From: Pseudomonadota bacterium
Lineage (GTDB): Bacteria > Desulfobacterota > Desulfovibrionia > Desulfovibrionales > Desulfovibrionaceae
DNA length: 8,985 nucleotides
Assembly: GCA_023435825.1 (NCBI GenBank)
Contig: JAEZMB010000134.1
Location: 1-8,985 of the forward strand
Direction of reading: 5' to 3'
Shown here: piece after piece, positions 1-6,293 of the stretch
Position numbering within the stretch: the first letter of the stretch is position 1
How the letters are laid out: each line of letters starts with the position of its first letter
Notes under the pieces: generated by a model
Told to the model about the DNA's origin: nothing
The model's database searches: none
Seen by the model: the letters and a program-made list of their open reading frames with translations, nothing else
Program-made: the position numbers and the translations under genes

Positions 1-24
1 CCCGGCCGCCGGAGGCATCTTCCC
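1..24 (-). repeat. Edge of a possible extragenic palindromic (REP-like) repeat
   Basis: Read on the minus strand, just past the response regulator's stop, the sequence is GATGCCTCCGGCGGCCGGG. It contains a CCGGC-G-GCCGG dyad. From memory, strings of this kind (ATGCCTCCGGCGGCC followed by a GC-rich inverted repeat) recur many times downstream of genes in Desulfovibrio-type genomes. Only the edge lies in the window, so the rest of the element cannot be seen. An alternative is the start of a downstream gene, since GGGAGGG sits just before this ATG, but the spacing to the ATG is short. Confidence 0.35.
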
Positions 25-53
25 TCCCGTCTAACCGCCTACCCGCCTCCAGC

Positions 54-1484
54 CTACCTGCCCGCACCACCGCCGCTCCCCCCGCTCCCGCTCCCGCCAC
101 CGCTCCCCTCCCCGGTCCGCAACCGGCGATTGAGGGCCTGGCGGGTGATGCCGAGGAAGGCGGCGGCCTGGGCCTGGTTGCCGTCGGCCCGGCGCAGGGC
201 TTCGGCGATGAGCGCCTCTTCGGCTTCCTTGAGGGTCGGGATGGGGCTTTTGCCGGGCGAGCGCGGCAGGATTGGCGGCGACGTCGGGTCGGCGGCGGGC
301 TCGTCCGGGGGCGTGGCCCGGCGCAGCCAGTGGTCGAAGGCGGCCAGGGTCAGTTCGCCGCCTCGGGACCGGGCCAGGGCGTCGTGGATCATGGCTTCGA
401 GTTCCCGGAGGTTGCCGGGGAAGGCGTAAGCGGCCAGGCGGTTGAGCAGTCCGGGCGGCGGCTGGCACGGGGCGCGGCCGAGGCTGCCGGCGGCCCGGGC
501 AATGAAATGGCTGACCAGTTCGGGCAGGTCGCCGGCCCGGTCGCGCAGGGGCGGCAGGTGGATATGGTGGGTGCGCAGGCGGTAGAAGAGGTCCAGGCGA
601 AAGCGGCCGGGGTCGAGCAGCGCGTCGAGGTCGCGGTTGGTGGCCACGATGACGCGGGCCTGGCTGCGTTTCACCGTGTCGGACCCCAGGGCGTAGTATT
701 CCTTTTCCTGGAGCAGTCGCAGGAGCTTGACCTGGGAGGCCTGGCCGAGGTCGCCGATTTCGTCGAGGAACAGGCTGCCGCCGGCCGCCTTTTCGATGAG
801 TCCGGCCCGGGCCGCGCCGGCTCCGGTGTAGGCGGCCTTGGCGTGGCCGAAAAGGGTGTCGGCAAAAAGCGCGTCGTCGAGGCCGGCGGCGTTGACCGCC
901 ACAAAGGGGCCGGTCAGGCCCGAGGCGGCATGGACGGCCCGGGCGGCCAGCTCCTTGCCGACGCCGGTCTCGCCGGTGATGAGCACCGGCTCGCGCGAGG
1001 GGGCTACGGCGGCGATGACGCCGAAGACTTCCTGCATCCCGGCCGAGCGGCCGATCATGCGCACGCCGTCGTCGCCGCCCCGGGGCGTGGCCGTCGGCAG
1101 CGGGCATTGGCCAAGGCCGCGCTCCACGGCGTCCAGCAGCCGGCGGCGGTCCACGGGTTTGACCAGATAATCGGTGGCCCCCAGGCGCATGAGGCGCACG
1201 GCCGATTCCACGGCGCTTTCGCCGGTGACGACGATGACCGGCACGTCGGGCCGCCTGGCCCGCAGGGCGGCCAGCACGTCCTCGCCGCCAAGGCCGGGCA
1301 TGCACAGGTCAAGCAGCACCAGGCGGACGTTGTTCTTGACGAGCAGTTCGGCGGCCGCTTCCGGGTCCGGGCAGGGGATGGTGGGCGGCATCCCGCCGTA
1401 GCGCAGGGTCTTTTCGTAGCTGGCCAGAATATGGACGTCGTCGTCCACCAGCAGGATGACGCCGGGGCCGGCCGGGGCGTTCAC
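54..1484 (-). CDS. NtrC-family sigma-54-dependent response regulator (receiver, AAA+, Fis-type HTH)
   Basis: This 476-aa cytoplasmic DNA-binding activator is expected to drive sigma-54 promoters after phosphorylation. The receiver (about 8-122) has acidic residues DDD at 14-16, phosphoacceptor Asp59 in LLDL and Lys109 in YLVKP. The AAA+ domain (about 143-375) has Walker A GETGVGKE (171-178), Walker B LFLDEIGD (238-245), ATNRD, FRLDLFYRL with Arg296 and Arg302, and FPGNLREL. The Fis-type HTH is about 418-456. The sigma-54 contact loop, normally GAFTGA, reads AAYTGA (217-222). A Gly/Ser tail follows the HTH from 458 to 476. The start is GTG at 1484: it has AGGAGGG 6 nt upstream and overlaps the upstream kinase stop as GTGA. 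A longer in-frame opening to 1865 runs inside the kinase gene and encodes Arg/Pro/Gly-rich nonsense. The adjacent kinase is the likely partner. The family call is firm; target genes are unknown. Confidence 0.95.
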   Translation of the reverse strand: MNAPAGPGVILLVDDDVHILASYEKTLRYGGMPPTIPCPDPEAAAELLVKNNVRLVLLDLCMPGLGGEDVLAALRARRPDVPVIVVTGESAVESAVRLMRLGATDYLVKPVDRRRLLDAVERGLGQCPLPTATPRGGDDGVRMIGRSAGMQEVFGVIAAVAPSREPVLITGETGVGKELAARAVHAASGLTGPFVAVNAAGLDDALFADTLFGHAKAAYTGAGAARAGLIEKAAGGSLFLDEIGDLGQASQVKLLRLLQEKEYYALGSDTVKRSQARVIVATNRDLDALLDPGRFRLDLFYRLRTHHIHLPPLRDRAGDLPELVSHFIARAAGSLGRAPCQPPPGLLNRLAAYAFPGNLRELEAMIHDALARSRGGELTLAAFDHWLRRATPPDEPAADPTSPPILPRSPGKSPIPTLKEAEEALIAEALRRADGNQAQAAAFLGITRQALNRRLRTGEGSGGGSGSGGSGGGAGR

Positions 1485-3148
1485 GGCAATCCCTCCTGGC
1501 GCAGGCCGGCCAGGGGCAGGGCCACCACGGCGGTGACGCCCGGGCCGGCGTTGGGCACGAGTTCCAGGCTGCCGCCGTGTTCGCGGGCGATCTTGTGGGA
1601 GATGGAAAGCCCCAGTCCCGTGCCGCCCTGGCCGCGCCGGGTGGTGAAAAAGGGCTCGGTCACGCGCCGCAGGTCGCCTGGGGCGATGCCCGTGCCGGCG
1701 TCGCGCACGAGCACCCGCACGGCGTCGCCCTCGGGGGTAAGCGCCGTTTCGACCACGATGGGCGCGTCCTGGTTGGGCAGGGCCAGGCAGGCGTTTTCCA
1801 GCAGATTGACCAGCACCTGTTCCAGGCGTTGTCGCCGGCCGAGCACCACCGGCCCTTCGCGGCACAGGCGCAGGGAAAAGCGGCGGGTGGCGCGCTTGAG
1901 GGTTGGGCGCATGAGCCGGGCGGCGGCGCGCACGGCGTCGTTTACAGCCACCGGGGCAAAGCCCGAGCCGTCGTCGTGGCTGCCGAATTCCTTGAGCTCC
2001 GAGACAATGTCGGCGATGCGGCCCGAGCAGTCGGCCATGTCAGCCAGAAGCGCCGGCATGTCGGCCAGGGCGTCGGCCAGGGTCGGGCCGCGCGCGCCGG
2101 GGCCGCCGGACATCCCGGACGCCTGGGCCAGCCGCGCGGCAGCCTCGGCCACGGGTTCCCAGAGGTCCTGGCACAGCCGGGCATTGAGCGCGATGGCCTG
2201 GTTGGGGTTGCTGACCTCGTGGGCCACGCCCGAAACGAGCGCGCCCAGGGACACCAGCCGGCTGGCGTGGATGAAGCGGTCCTCGGCGAGCTTGTGGTCC
2301 GAGACGTCGGCCCCCACGGCCTGGCAGTCCTTGAGATGGCCGGTGCGGTAGAAAAAGCCGCGCACGGTCAGCCGCAGCCAGCGCGGCCGGTCGTCGGCGT
2401 AGCCCAAAAGCAGATCCACCTCGCCGGCCGGCTGCCTGGGCGAGAGGGCGGACACGGCGTCCACCACGGCCCGGCCGGCCTCCAGGCTGACCAGGGACAG
2501 CAGGCTCTTGCCCACCGCTCCCCGCCGCGACAAGCCGAACAGCCGGCAAAAAGGCGCGTTGGCGTAGAGCAGGCTCAGGTCCGGCAGAAAACGGCACATG
2601 GCGTCGGCTCCGCCCTCCACCAGGGAGCGGTATTGGGTCTGGCGACGCCGCCAGGCGTCGATGGCGGTCTTGTGGCTGGTTGTGTCCTCCACTGTCAGGG
2701 TGTGGCCCGTGCGGCCGTCGGGAAAGGGCACGGCCTCGAAGAGCAGGCGTACGTGGAGCGCCTGGCCTAATGGGCCGATCATCGGACGATTTGGCGTATG
2801 CCACCGCTGCGTGGCCGCCGCCATGGCGGCGGCCCGGGCGGGCGTGACCGCCGGGCACAGCCGGGCAATCAGGGCGACCAGGGTCGGCTCGGGCAGGGAT
2901 TCCCCGGCCCCGAGCAGGCGGCGCAGGGCGCGGTTGGCGCAAACGAGGCGGCCGTCCGGGTCGGACAAGGCCAGGCCATGGGGCAGACGTTCGTAGAGCA
3001 GGGCCGCCTGGGCGGCAAAGAAAGACGGGTTCGAGGCGGGAACCGGGCCGGGCGAGGCCGAAGCCTGGGCCGGACCGGCGGGCTGATGCGGCCCGCCGCC
3101 GGGGCGGCGATCCGAAGTGGTCGAAGAAATGGACGAACGTGCTGTCAT
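1481..3148 (-). CDS. Soluble PAS-PAS sensor histidine kinase, probable partner of the NtrC-type regulator
   Basis: This 555-aa kinase has no membrane segment or signal peptide, so it should sense a cytoplasmic cue. Residues 1-40 are a Pro/Ala/Gly/Ser-rich linker. Two PAS-like regions follow (about 45-160 and 170-288). The phosphoacceptor box is GVAHEVSNPNQAI with His310. A long insertion separates the H-box helix from the second dimerisation helix (ADIVSELKEFG, about 379-389). The ATPase domain has N box VLVNLLENA (Asn448, Asn452), G1 RDAGTG (Asp483), F box EPFFTT and G2 GGTGLGLS. The HE(I/V)xNPNQ/N box with a long helix insertion is typical of deltaproteobacterial kinases paired with NtrC-type regulators (family knowledge). 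The ATG at 3148 is the only plausible start: a stop lies 11 codons upstream and no in-frame ATG, GTG or TTG lies between. Its Shine-Dalgarno is poor. The stop overlaps the regulator start (GTGA). The stimulus is unknown. Confidence 0.93.
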   Translation of the reverse strand: MTARSSISSTTSDRRPGGGPHQPAGPAQASASPGPVPASNPSFFAAQAALLYERLPHGLALSDPDGRLVCANRALRRLLGAGESLPEPTLVALIARLCPAVTPARAAAMAAATQRWHTPNRPMIGPLGQALHVRLLFEAVPFPDGRTGHTLTVEDTTSHKTAIDAWRRRQTQYRSLVEGGADAMCRFLPDLSLLYANAPFCRLFGLSRRGAVGKSLLSLVSLEAGRAVVDAVSALSPRQPAGEVDLLLGYADDRPRWLRLTVRGFFYRTGHLKDCQAVGADVSDHKLAEDRFIHASRLVSLGALVSGVAHEVSNPNQAIALNARLCQDLWEPVAEAAARLAQASGMSGGPGARGPTLADALADMPALLADMADCSGRIADIVSELKEFGSHDDGSGFAPVAVNDAVRAAARLMRPTLKRATRRFSLRLCREGPVVLGRRQRLEQVLVNLLENACLALPNQDAPIVVETALTPEGDAVRVLVRDAGTGIAPGDLRRVTEPFFTTRRGQGGTGLGLSISHKIAREHGGSLELVPNAGPGVTAVVALPLAGLRQEGLP

Positions 3149-3313
3149 GGCTGCCAGGTCATTGTTCGCGCGGTGCGCTCACTTTCTTGATCGGATTACT
3201 ATGTTTTTTTTTCATAGTCCGCAAGTATGTTTTTATGCGACCGACATGGAGCCGTGATTACGGGGAAGGCCAAGGAGCTCAACTACGACCAGCAGCACGC
3301 TGCACGGCGGGTC
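3149..3313 (-). promoter_or_regulatory. Intergenic gap with candidate promoter and ACTATG-CATAGT inverted repeat
   Basis: This is the only gap in the minus-strand signalling cluster, lying between Hpt and the second kinase. Its centre is AT-rich. An exact 6-bp inverted repeat, ACTATG (3198-3203) and CATAGT (3213-3218), brackets nine T residues on the plus strand. On the minus strand a promoter-like pair is TTGCGG (3224-3219), 17 nt, TAGTAA (3201-3196), which would give a leader of about 40 nt before the kinase start at 3148. Each hexamer matches consensus at only three positions, so the promoter call is weak. The dyad lies in the spacer and could be an operator. No convincing terminator was seen after Hpt, so read-through from rsmI is possible. 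Confidence 0.4.
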
Positions 3314-3652
3314 TTAACCCGGCAGGCAGGCGACGGCGGCGGCCAGCCGCTCCAGCACCACGGGCAAGGTGGCGGCCACGGTCTGGGCGTCGCCGGCCCG
3401 GGCAGCCAGCTCCAGGGTATAGGCGGCCTGTCGCAGGGGTTCGGCGAACATGGTGGCGGCCACGCCCTTGAGGGAATGGGCCATGCCGGCCAGATTGGCC
3501 AGGTCGCCGGCGGCCAGGGCGGCCTCCATGGCCTTGCGCCGGCCCGGGGCTTCACTGGCAAAAACGGCGAAGATTTCGGACAACAGTTCGGTGTCGTTGT
3601 CGAAACGCTCGCGCAGCTTGTCCAGATCCAACAAGAGCTGTTCGGCGGTCAT
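3314..3652 (-). CDS. Stand-alone Hpt (histidine phosphotransfer) domain protein
   Basis: This 112-aa single-domain protein should accept a phosphoryl group on His59 and pass it to or from receiver domains in a phosphorelay. The diagnostic motif is MAHSLKGVAATM (57-68), matching the Hpt signature HSLKG. The rest is predicted all-helical, rich in Ala and Leu, as expected for a four-helix bundle, and about 110 residues is the usual size. The start is ATG at 3652, with GAGGAGG 6 nt upstream. It overlaps the preceding kinase stop as ATGA, so the two are probably translationally coupled. The neighbouring kinases are not hybrids, and the only receiver domain in the window belongs to the NtrC-type regulator. 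Its partners are therefore open: that receiver, or receivers encoded elsewhere. The family assignment is secure. Confidence 0.93.
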   Translation of the reverse strand: MTAEQLLLDLDKLRERFDNDTELLSEIFAVFASEAPGRRKAMEAALAAGDLANLAGMAHSLKGVAATMFAEPLRQAAYTLELAARAGDAQTVAATLPVVLERLAAAVACLPG

Positions 3653-5199
3653 GACGTGCCTCCTCGATCCGTCGCGGCCTCGTCCGCCCCGCCGGCCAGG
3701 GCCGGGGGCAGGTGCAGGGTGATGGCGCAGCCGCCGCCGGGCTCTCCGGCGGCTTCCACCGCGCCGCCGAAGTCGTCCACCACCTTTTTGACCATGGCCA
3801 GCCCCAGGCCGTATTCGCAGTGGTCGGCCTTGTAAAAGGGGCTGAACATGTTTTCGAGATTGTCGTGGGTCAGCCCCCGGCCGCTGTCGGCCACGCGCAC
3901 GCGCACCCGGTCGGCGTCGCGGCCGCTGGACACCCGCACCACCCCGCCGTGCTCCATGGCGTCCATGGCGTTTCGCAGGAGATTGACCACGCACTGCTTT
4001 AAAAGCGCCGGTTCGAAGGCCACGGCGGCCACGCCCGGCACCAGGGCCAGGGCAAAGCCGACGCCCTTGGCCTCGGCCTCGGGGCGCACGGCTTCCACGG
4101 CGGCCAGCACGGCCCGATTGGCGTCGGCGTCGGCGTCGGCCCGGCCGGGCACGGCCTGGCCCACGGGCCGGGCGAATTCCAGGAACTGCTTGAGCAGGGC
4201 TTCCATGCGGGTCAGCTCGGCCACCACGATGCCGGCCCGTTCCCGGGCCGCCTCGGGCAAGGATTCCATGTTGGCCAGACGCCTGGCGAAGCCGCTGGCC
4301 GCGAACATGGGGTTGCGCAGCTCGTGGGCCAGGTAGGAGGACAGCCGCCCCATGGTCTCGATGCGCTCGGCCTGGCGGGCGCTGATTTCGCCCACGGTGC
4401 GGTCGGTGATGTCGCGGCGAAAAACCACCACATGGCCGACTTTGCCCGAAGCGTCGGCGATGGGATAGGTGTAGGTGCGGTAGTAGCGCAGTTTGCCGTC
4501 GGCCGAGACGGCGGTGTGCAGGCGTTCGGCCTTTTTGCCCGTGGTCAGGGCCAGCCGGAACGGGCAGGCCGGGTCGTCGGGATCGCAAAAGGGCGGATCG
4601 TCCGGGCCGGAGCGCAGCACCGAACAGGGCTGGCCCACGAGGAGTTCCTTGGGCTGGCCCAGGCGATGCAGGATGTTGCGATTGAGATCCACCACCGTGC
4701 CGGCGGCGGATAGGAGTGCTATGTCCTCCTGGACCTCGTCCACGATGGCTTCGAGCAACAGTTTCTGATGGTCCAGGCGCATCCGGCAGTGCGCGCCCAC
4801 GGACACGGCGTTGCTCAGGGCACACAGGAAAAAGGAGGCCGTGTTGTCGATAAGCGACGCGCCCGGCGGCATGGCGTCGAGAATCTCCCGGCGGGAAACG
4901 CCGCTTCGCAGCTCGACCACGAGATTAATGGCCGGATGGGCGGCGAAAAGCGCCCGGCAGTCGGGATAGACCGGCACACCGGCCAGCAGCGCCCCGCGCC
5001 GCCGGGGATCGTCGGCGGGCAGCCCGACCAAGCCGGCCAACTGCATGGGCGGCAGGAACTCGCGGAATTCCTCGCCGGCCACGATCTCCAAAATGGTGTC
5101 GAAACCCGGCCCCGCGCCGACCACGCCGACCAGATATTCCCGTTCGTCGGCGTCAAGGACGCAGTACGTTTCCGCCCGCTCTCCACTCCCCTGCGTCAT
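3649..5199 (-). CDS. Soluble histidine kinase with N-terminal Rossmann-like domain and Cys-containing PAS domain
   Basis: This 516-aa cytoplasmic kinase has three parts. Residues about 20-135 look like a dinucleotide-binding Rossmann fold of Gfo/Idh/MocA-like pattern: a beta strand into the glycine motif GVVGAGPGF (25-33), LAGLVGLPADD, GVPVYPD, then INLVVEL. Residues about 145-268 form a PAS domain with Cys192, Cys205 and Cys212 in its middle loop. The kinase core has the H box AHELRNPM (His292), N box VVNLLRNAMDA (Asn406, Asn410), G1 ADSGRG (Asp438), F box MFSPFYK and G2 YGLGLAMVKK. No transmembrane segment is visible. A GCGTCG hexamer repeated three times (4121-4138) encodes part of the ADADADA stretch. 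The ATG at 5199 has GGGAGGA upstream and lies 18 nt after the rsmI stop. The 3' end overlaps Hpt by ATGA. The kinase call is secure. The Rossmann reading is pattern-based, and cofactor binding is inferred. Confidence 0.92.
   Translation of the reverse strand: MTQGSGERAETYCVLDADEREYLVGVVGAGPGFDTILEIVAGEEFREFLPPMQLAGLVGLPADDPRRRGALLAGVPVYPDCRALFAAHPAINLVVELRSGVSRREILDAMPPGASLIDNTASFFLCALSNAVSVGAHCRMRLDHQKLLLEAIVDEVQEDIALLSAAGTVVDLNRNILHRLGQPKELLVGQPCSVLRSGPDDPPFCDPDDPACPFRLALTTGKKAERLHTAVSADGKLRYYRTYTYPIADASGKVGHVVVFRRDITDRTVGEISARQAERIETMGRLSSYLAHELRNPMFAASGFARRLANMESLPEAARERAGIVVAELTRMEALLKQFLEFARPVGQAVPGRADADADANRAVLAAVEAVRPEAEAKGVGFALALVPGVAAVAFEPALLKQCVVNLLRNAMDAMEHGGVVRVSSGRDADRVRVRVADSGRGLTHDNLENMFSPFYKADHCEYGLGLAMVKKVVDDFGGAVEAAGEPGGGCAITLHLPPALAGGADEAATDRGGTS
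3659..3665 (-). promoter_or_regulatory. Strong Shine-Dalgarno for Hpt inside the upstream kinase gene
   Basis: GAGGAGG on the minus strand, 6 nt before the ATG at 3652. It lies within the last codons of the upstream kinase. With the ATGA overlap it fixes the Hpt start and implies coupled translation. Confidence 0.75.
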
Positions 5200-5217
5200 G
5201 CGGCCCCGTCCTCCCGA

Positions 5218-6063
5218 TCAACCGGTTTCCTGGCCCATGAGCATGGCATAAACCTCTTTCTGGGTCCATCCCGAAAGCCGAGCCGCCACGCGTCGGGCCA
5301 CTTCCTTGGGCTTGCCGCCAACGGCCGCCTCTTCGGCGGCGACGGCGCGCGCCTGCTCCTCGTCCGAGCGCCCGGCCTTGGCCGGCCCGACCACCACCGT
5401 CACCTCGCCGAGCAGCTCCAGCTCCCGGCCGGCAAAGTCCGAGAGTTTGCCGGAGAGAAATTCCTCATAGGTCTTGGTCAGTTCCCGACAAATGACGCAG
5501 TCGCGGTCGCCCAGGGCCTCCAGGGCGGCGGCCAGGGTCTCGGCCAGGCGGGTCTTGCGCTCGAAAAAGACGAGCGTCGCCCCGGTGGCCCCGAACCGGG
5601 TCAACGTGGCCCGGGCCTGGGAGGCTGTGCGCGGCAAAAAGCCCAGAAAAGAAAACGGATAGGGCGCGATGCCGGCGGCTGACAAGGCGGCCGGCACGGC
5701 CGAGGGGCCGGGCACCGGGGAAACGGCGAAACCGGCCTCCCGGGCGGCCCGCACCAGCCGGTAGCCGGGATCGGCCAGAAGCGGCGTGCCGGCGTCGGAG
5801 ACCAGGGCCACGTCCTGGCCCTCGGCCAAGACGGCCAGCACCTGGGGCAGCCGGGCCTCCTCGTTGTGTTCGTGAAAGCTCATGAGCCGCTTGGCCGTGA
5901 CACCCAGGGTCTTGAGCAGCATCCCGGTGCGCCGGGTGTCCTCGCACAAGACCACCCCGGCCCCGGCCAGGGTGGCCGCCGCCCGGGGCGAACAGTCGCC
6001 CGGATTGCCCAGCGGCGTCGCCACGATAAAAAGCCTTGCCTGCCTGTCGGCGTCGTTGTCCAT
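5218..6063 (-). CDS. rsmI: 16S rRNA (cytidine(1402)-2'-O)-methyltransferase RsmI
   Basis: This 281-aa SAM-dependent tetrapyrrole-methylase-fold enzyme 2'-O-methylates C1402 in the decoding centre of 16S rRNA. The family signatures are present in order: FIVATPLGNPGD near the N-terminus, LCEDTRRT, FHEHNE, ALVSDAGTPLLADPG, VPGPSA, FLGFLPR, then FFERKTRL and CRELTKTYEEF. The length matches the family norm. The start is ATG at 6063 with GGGGAGGG about 5 nt upstream. It is the first gene of the minus-strand block: its stop is 18 nt before the first histidine kinase, so signalling genes may be co-transcribed with it. In many bacteria rsmI neighbours other housekeeping genes, so the adjacency to a phosphorelay is less usual. 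The identification is highly secure. Confidence 0.97.
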   Translation of the reverse strand: MDNDADRQARLFIVATPLGNPGDCSPRAAATLAGAGVVLCEDTRRTGMLLKTLGVTAKRLMSFHEHNEEARLPQVLAVLAEGQDVALVSDAGTPLLADPGYRLVRAAREAGFAVSPVPGPSAVPAALSAAGIAPYPFSFLGFLPRTASQARATLTRFGATGATLVFFERKTRLAETLAAALEALGDRDCVICRELTKTYEEFLSGKLSDFAGRELELLGEVTVVVGPAKAGRSDEEQARAVAAEEAAVGGKPKEVARRVAARLSGWTQKEVYAMLMGQETG

Positions 6064-6120
6064 GCCTGCCCTCCCCGGCCATGGGTAGCCTCCCGGGCCG
6101 CTTCCGGCAAGGCCCGGCCA

Positions 6121-6148
6121 TTGACATGGCCCGACTTTGGACTACTTT
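6121..6148 (+). promoter_or_regulatory. Candidate sigma-70 promoter for the persulfide/CoA-disulfide reductase gene
   Basis: A perfect TTGACA (6121-6126) is followed after 16 nt by TACTTT (6143-6148). CTTTAT (6145-6150) is an alternative -10 at 18 nt spacing. It points at the plus-strand gene starting at 6294 and would give a leader of about 140 nt. That leader contains a small GGCCC/GGGCC stem around 6235-6252 and the palindrome CTGTACAG (6261-6268). Confidence 0.4.
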
Positions 6149-6257
6149 ATCGGCGTCTCACGCATGGCCCGGTTCTTGACGCGCTCCTGCAAAAGCCGCG
6201 TTTCAGACCGACCACGTATGAATTAAGCGTTTCCGGCCCGGGGCAAGGGCCGCGTCG

Positions 6258-6284
6258 ATACTGTACAGCAACACTAAAACGCAA
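6258..6284 (-). promoter_or_regulatory. rsmI: Candidate rsmI promoter, minus strand
   Basis: On the minus strand TTGCGT (6284-6279), 15 nt, CAGTAT (6263-6258) resembles a -35/-10 pair facing rsmI, with a leader of about 190 nt. The 8-bp palindrome CTGTACAG (6261-6268) overlaps the -10. The -35 overlaps the Shine-Dalgarno region of the divergent reductase gene, so part of the match may be coincidental. Confidence 0.25.
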
Positions 6285-6293
6285 GGACGCATC

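Noticed and set aside
1485..1865. N-terminal extension of the response regulator to an ATG at 1865
   Set aside because: The extra residues are Arg/Pro/Gly-rich and overlap the kinase ATPase domain. The GTG at 1484 has an ideal ribosome site and begins directly before the receiver domain.
330..2351. Long plus-strand open frame (673 codons) antisense to the regulator and kinase
   Set aside because: It lies opposite two clearly conserved genes. The translation is Gly/Ala/Arg/His-rich without domain motifs, as expected of the mirror frame in GC-rich DNA.
3139..3471. Plus-strand 110-codon frame across the kinase-Hpt gap
   Set aside because: A short hydrophobic stretch comes from the T-rich tract, and the rest is Arg/Pro/Ala-rich antisense to Hpt. 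No ribosome site is seen.
4121..4138. Three tandem GCGTCG hexamers as a phase-variation repeat
   Set aside because: It is in frame, only about three units long and encodes a simple Ala-Asp run. Length change would not shift the frame.
3314..4825. Single 503-codon frame that includes Hpt at its end, suggesting a larger fused protein
   Set aside because: The upstream part runs out of frame inside the kinase gene and is Arg/Gly/Pro-rich. The Hpt has its own ATG and a strong Shine-Dalgarno at 3659-3665.
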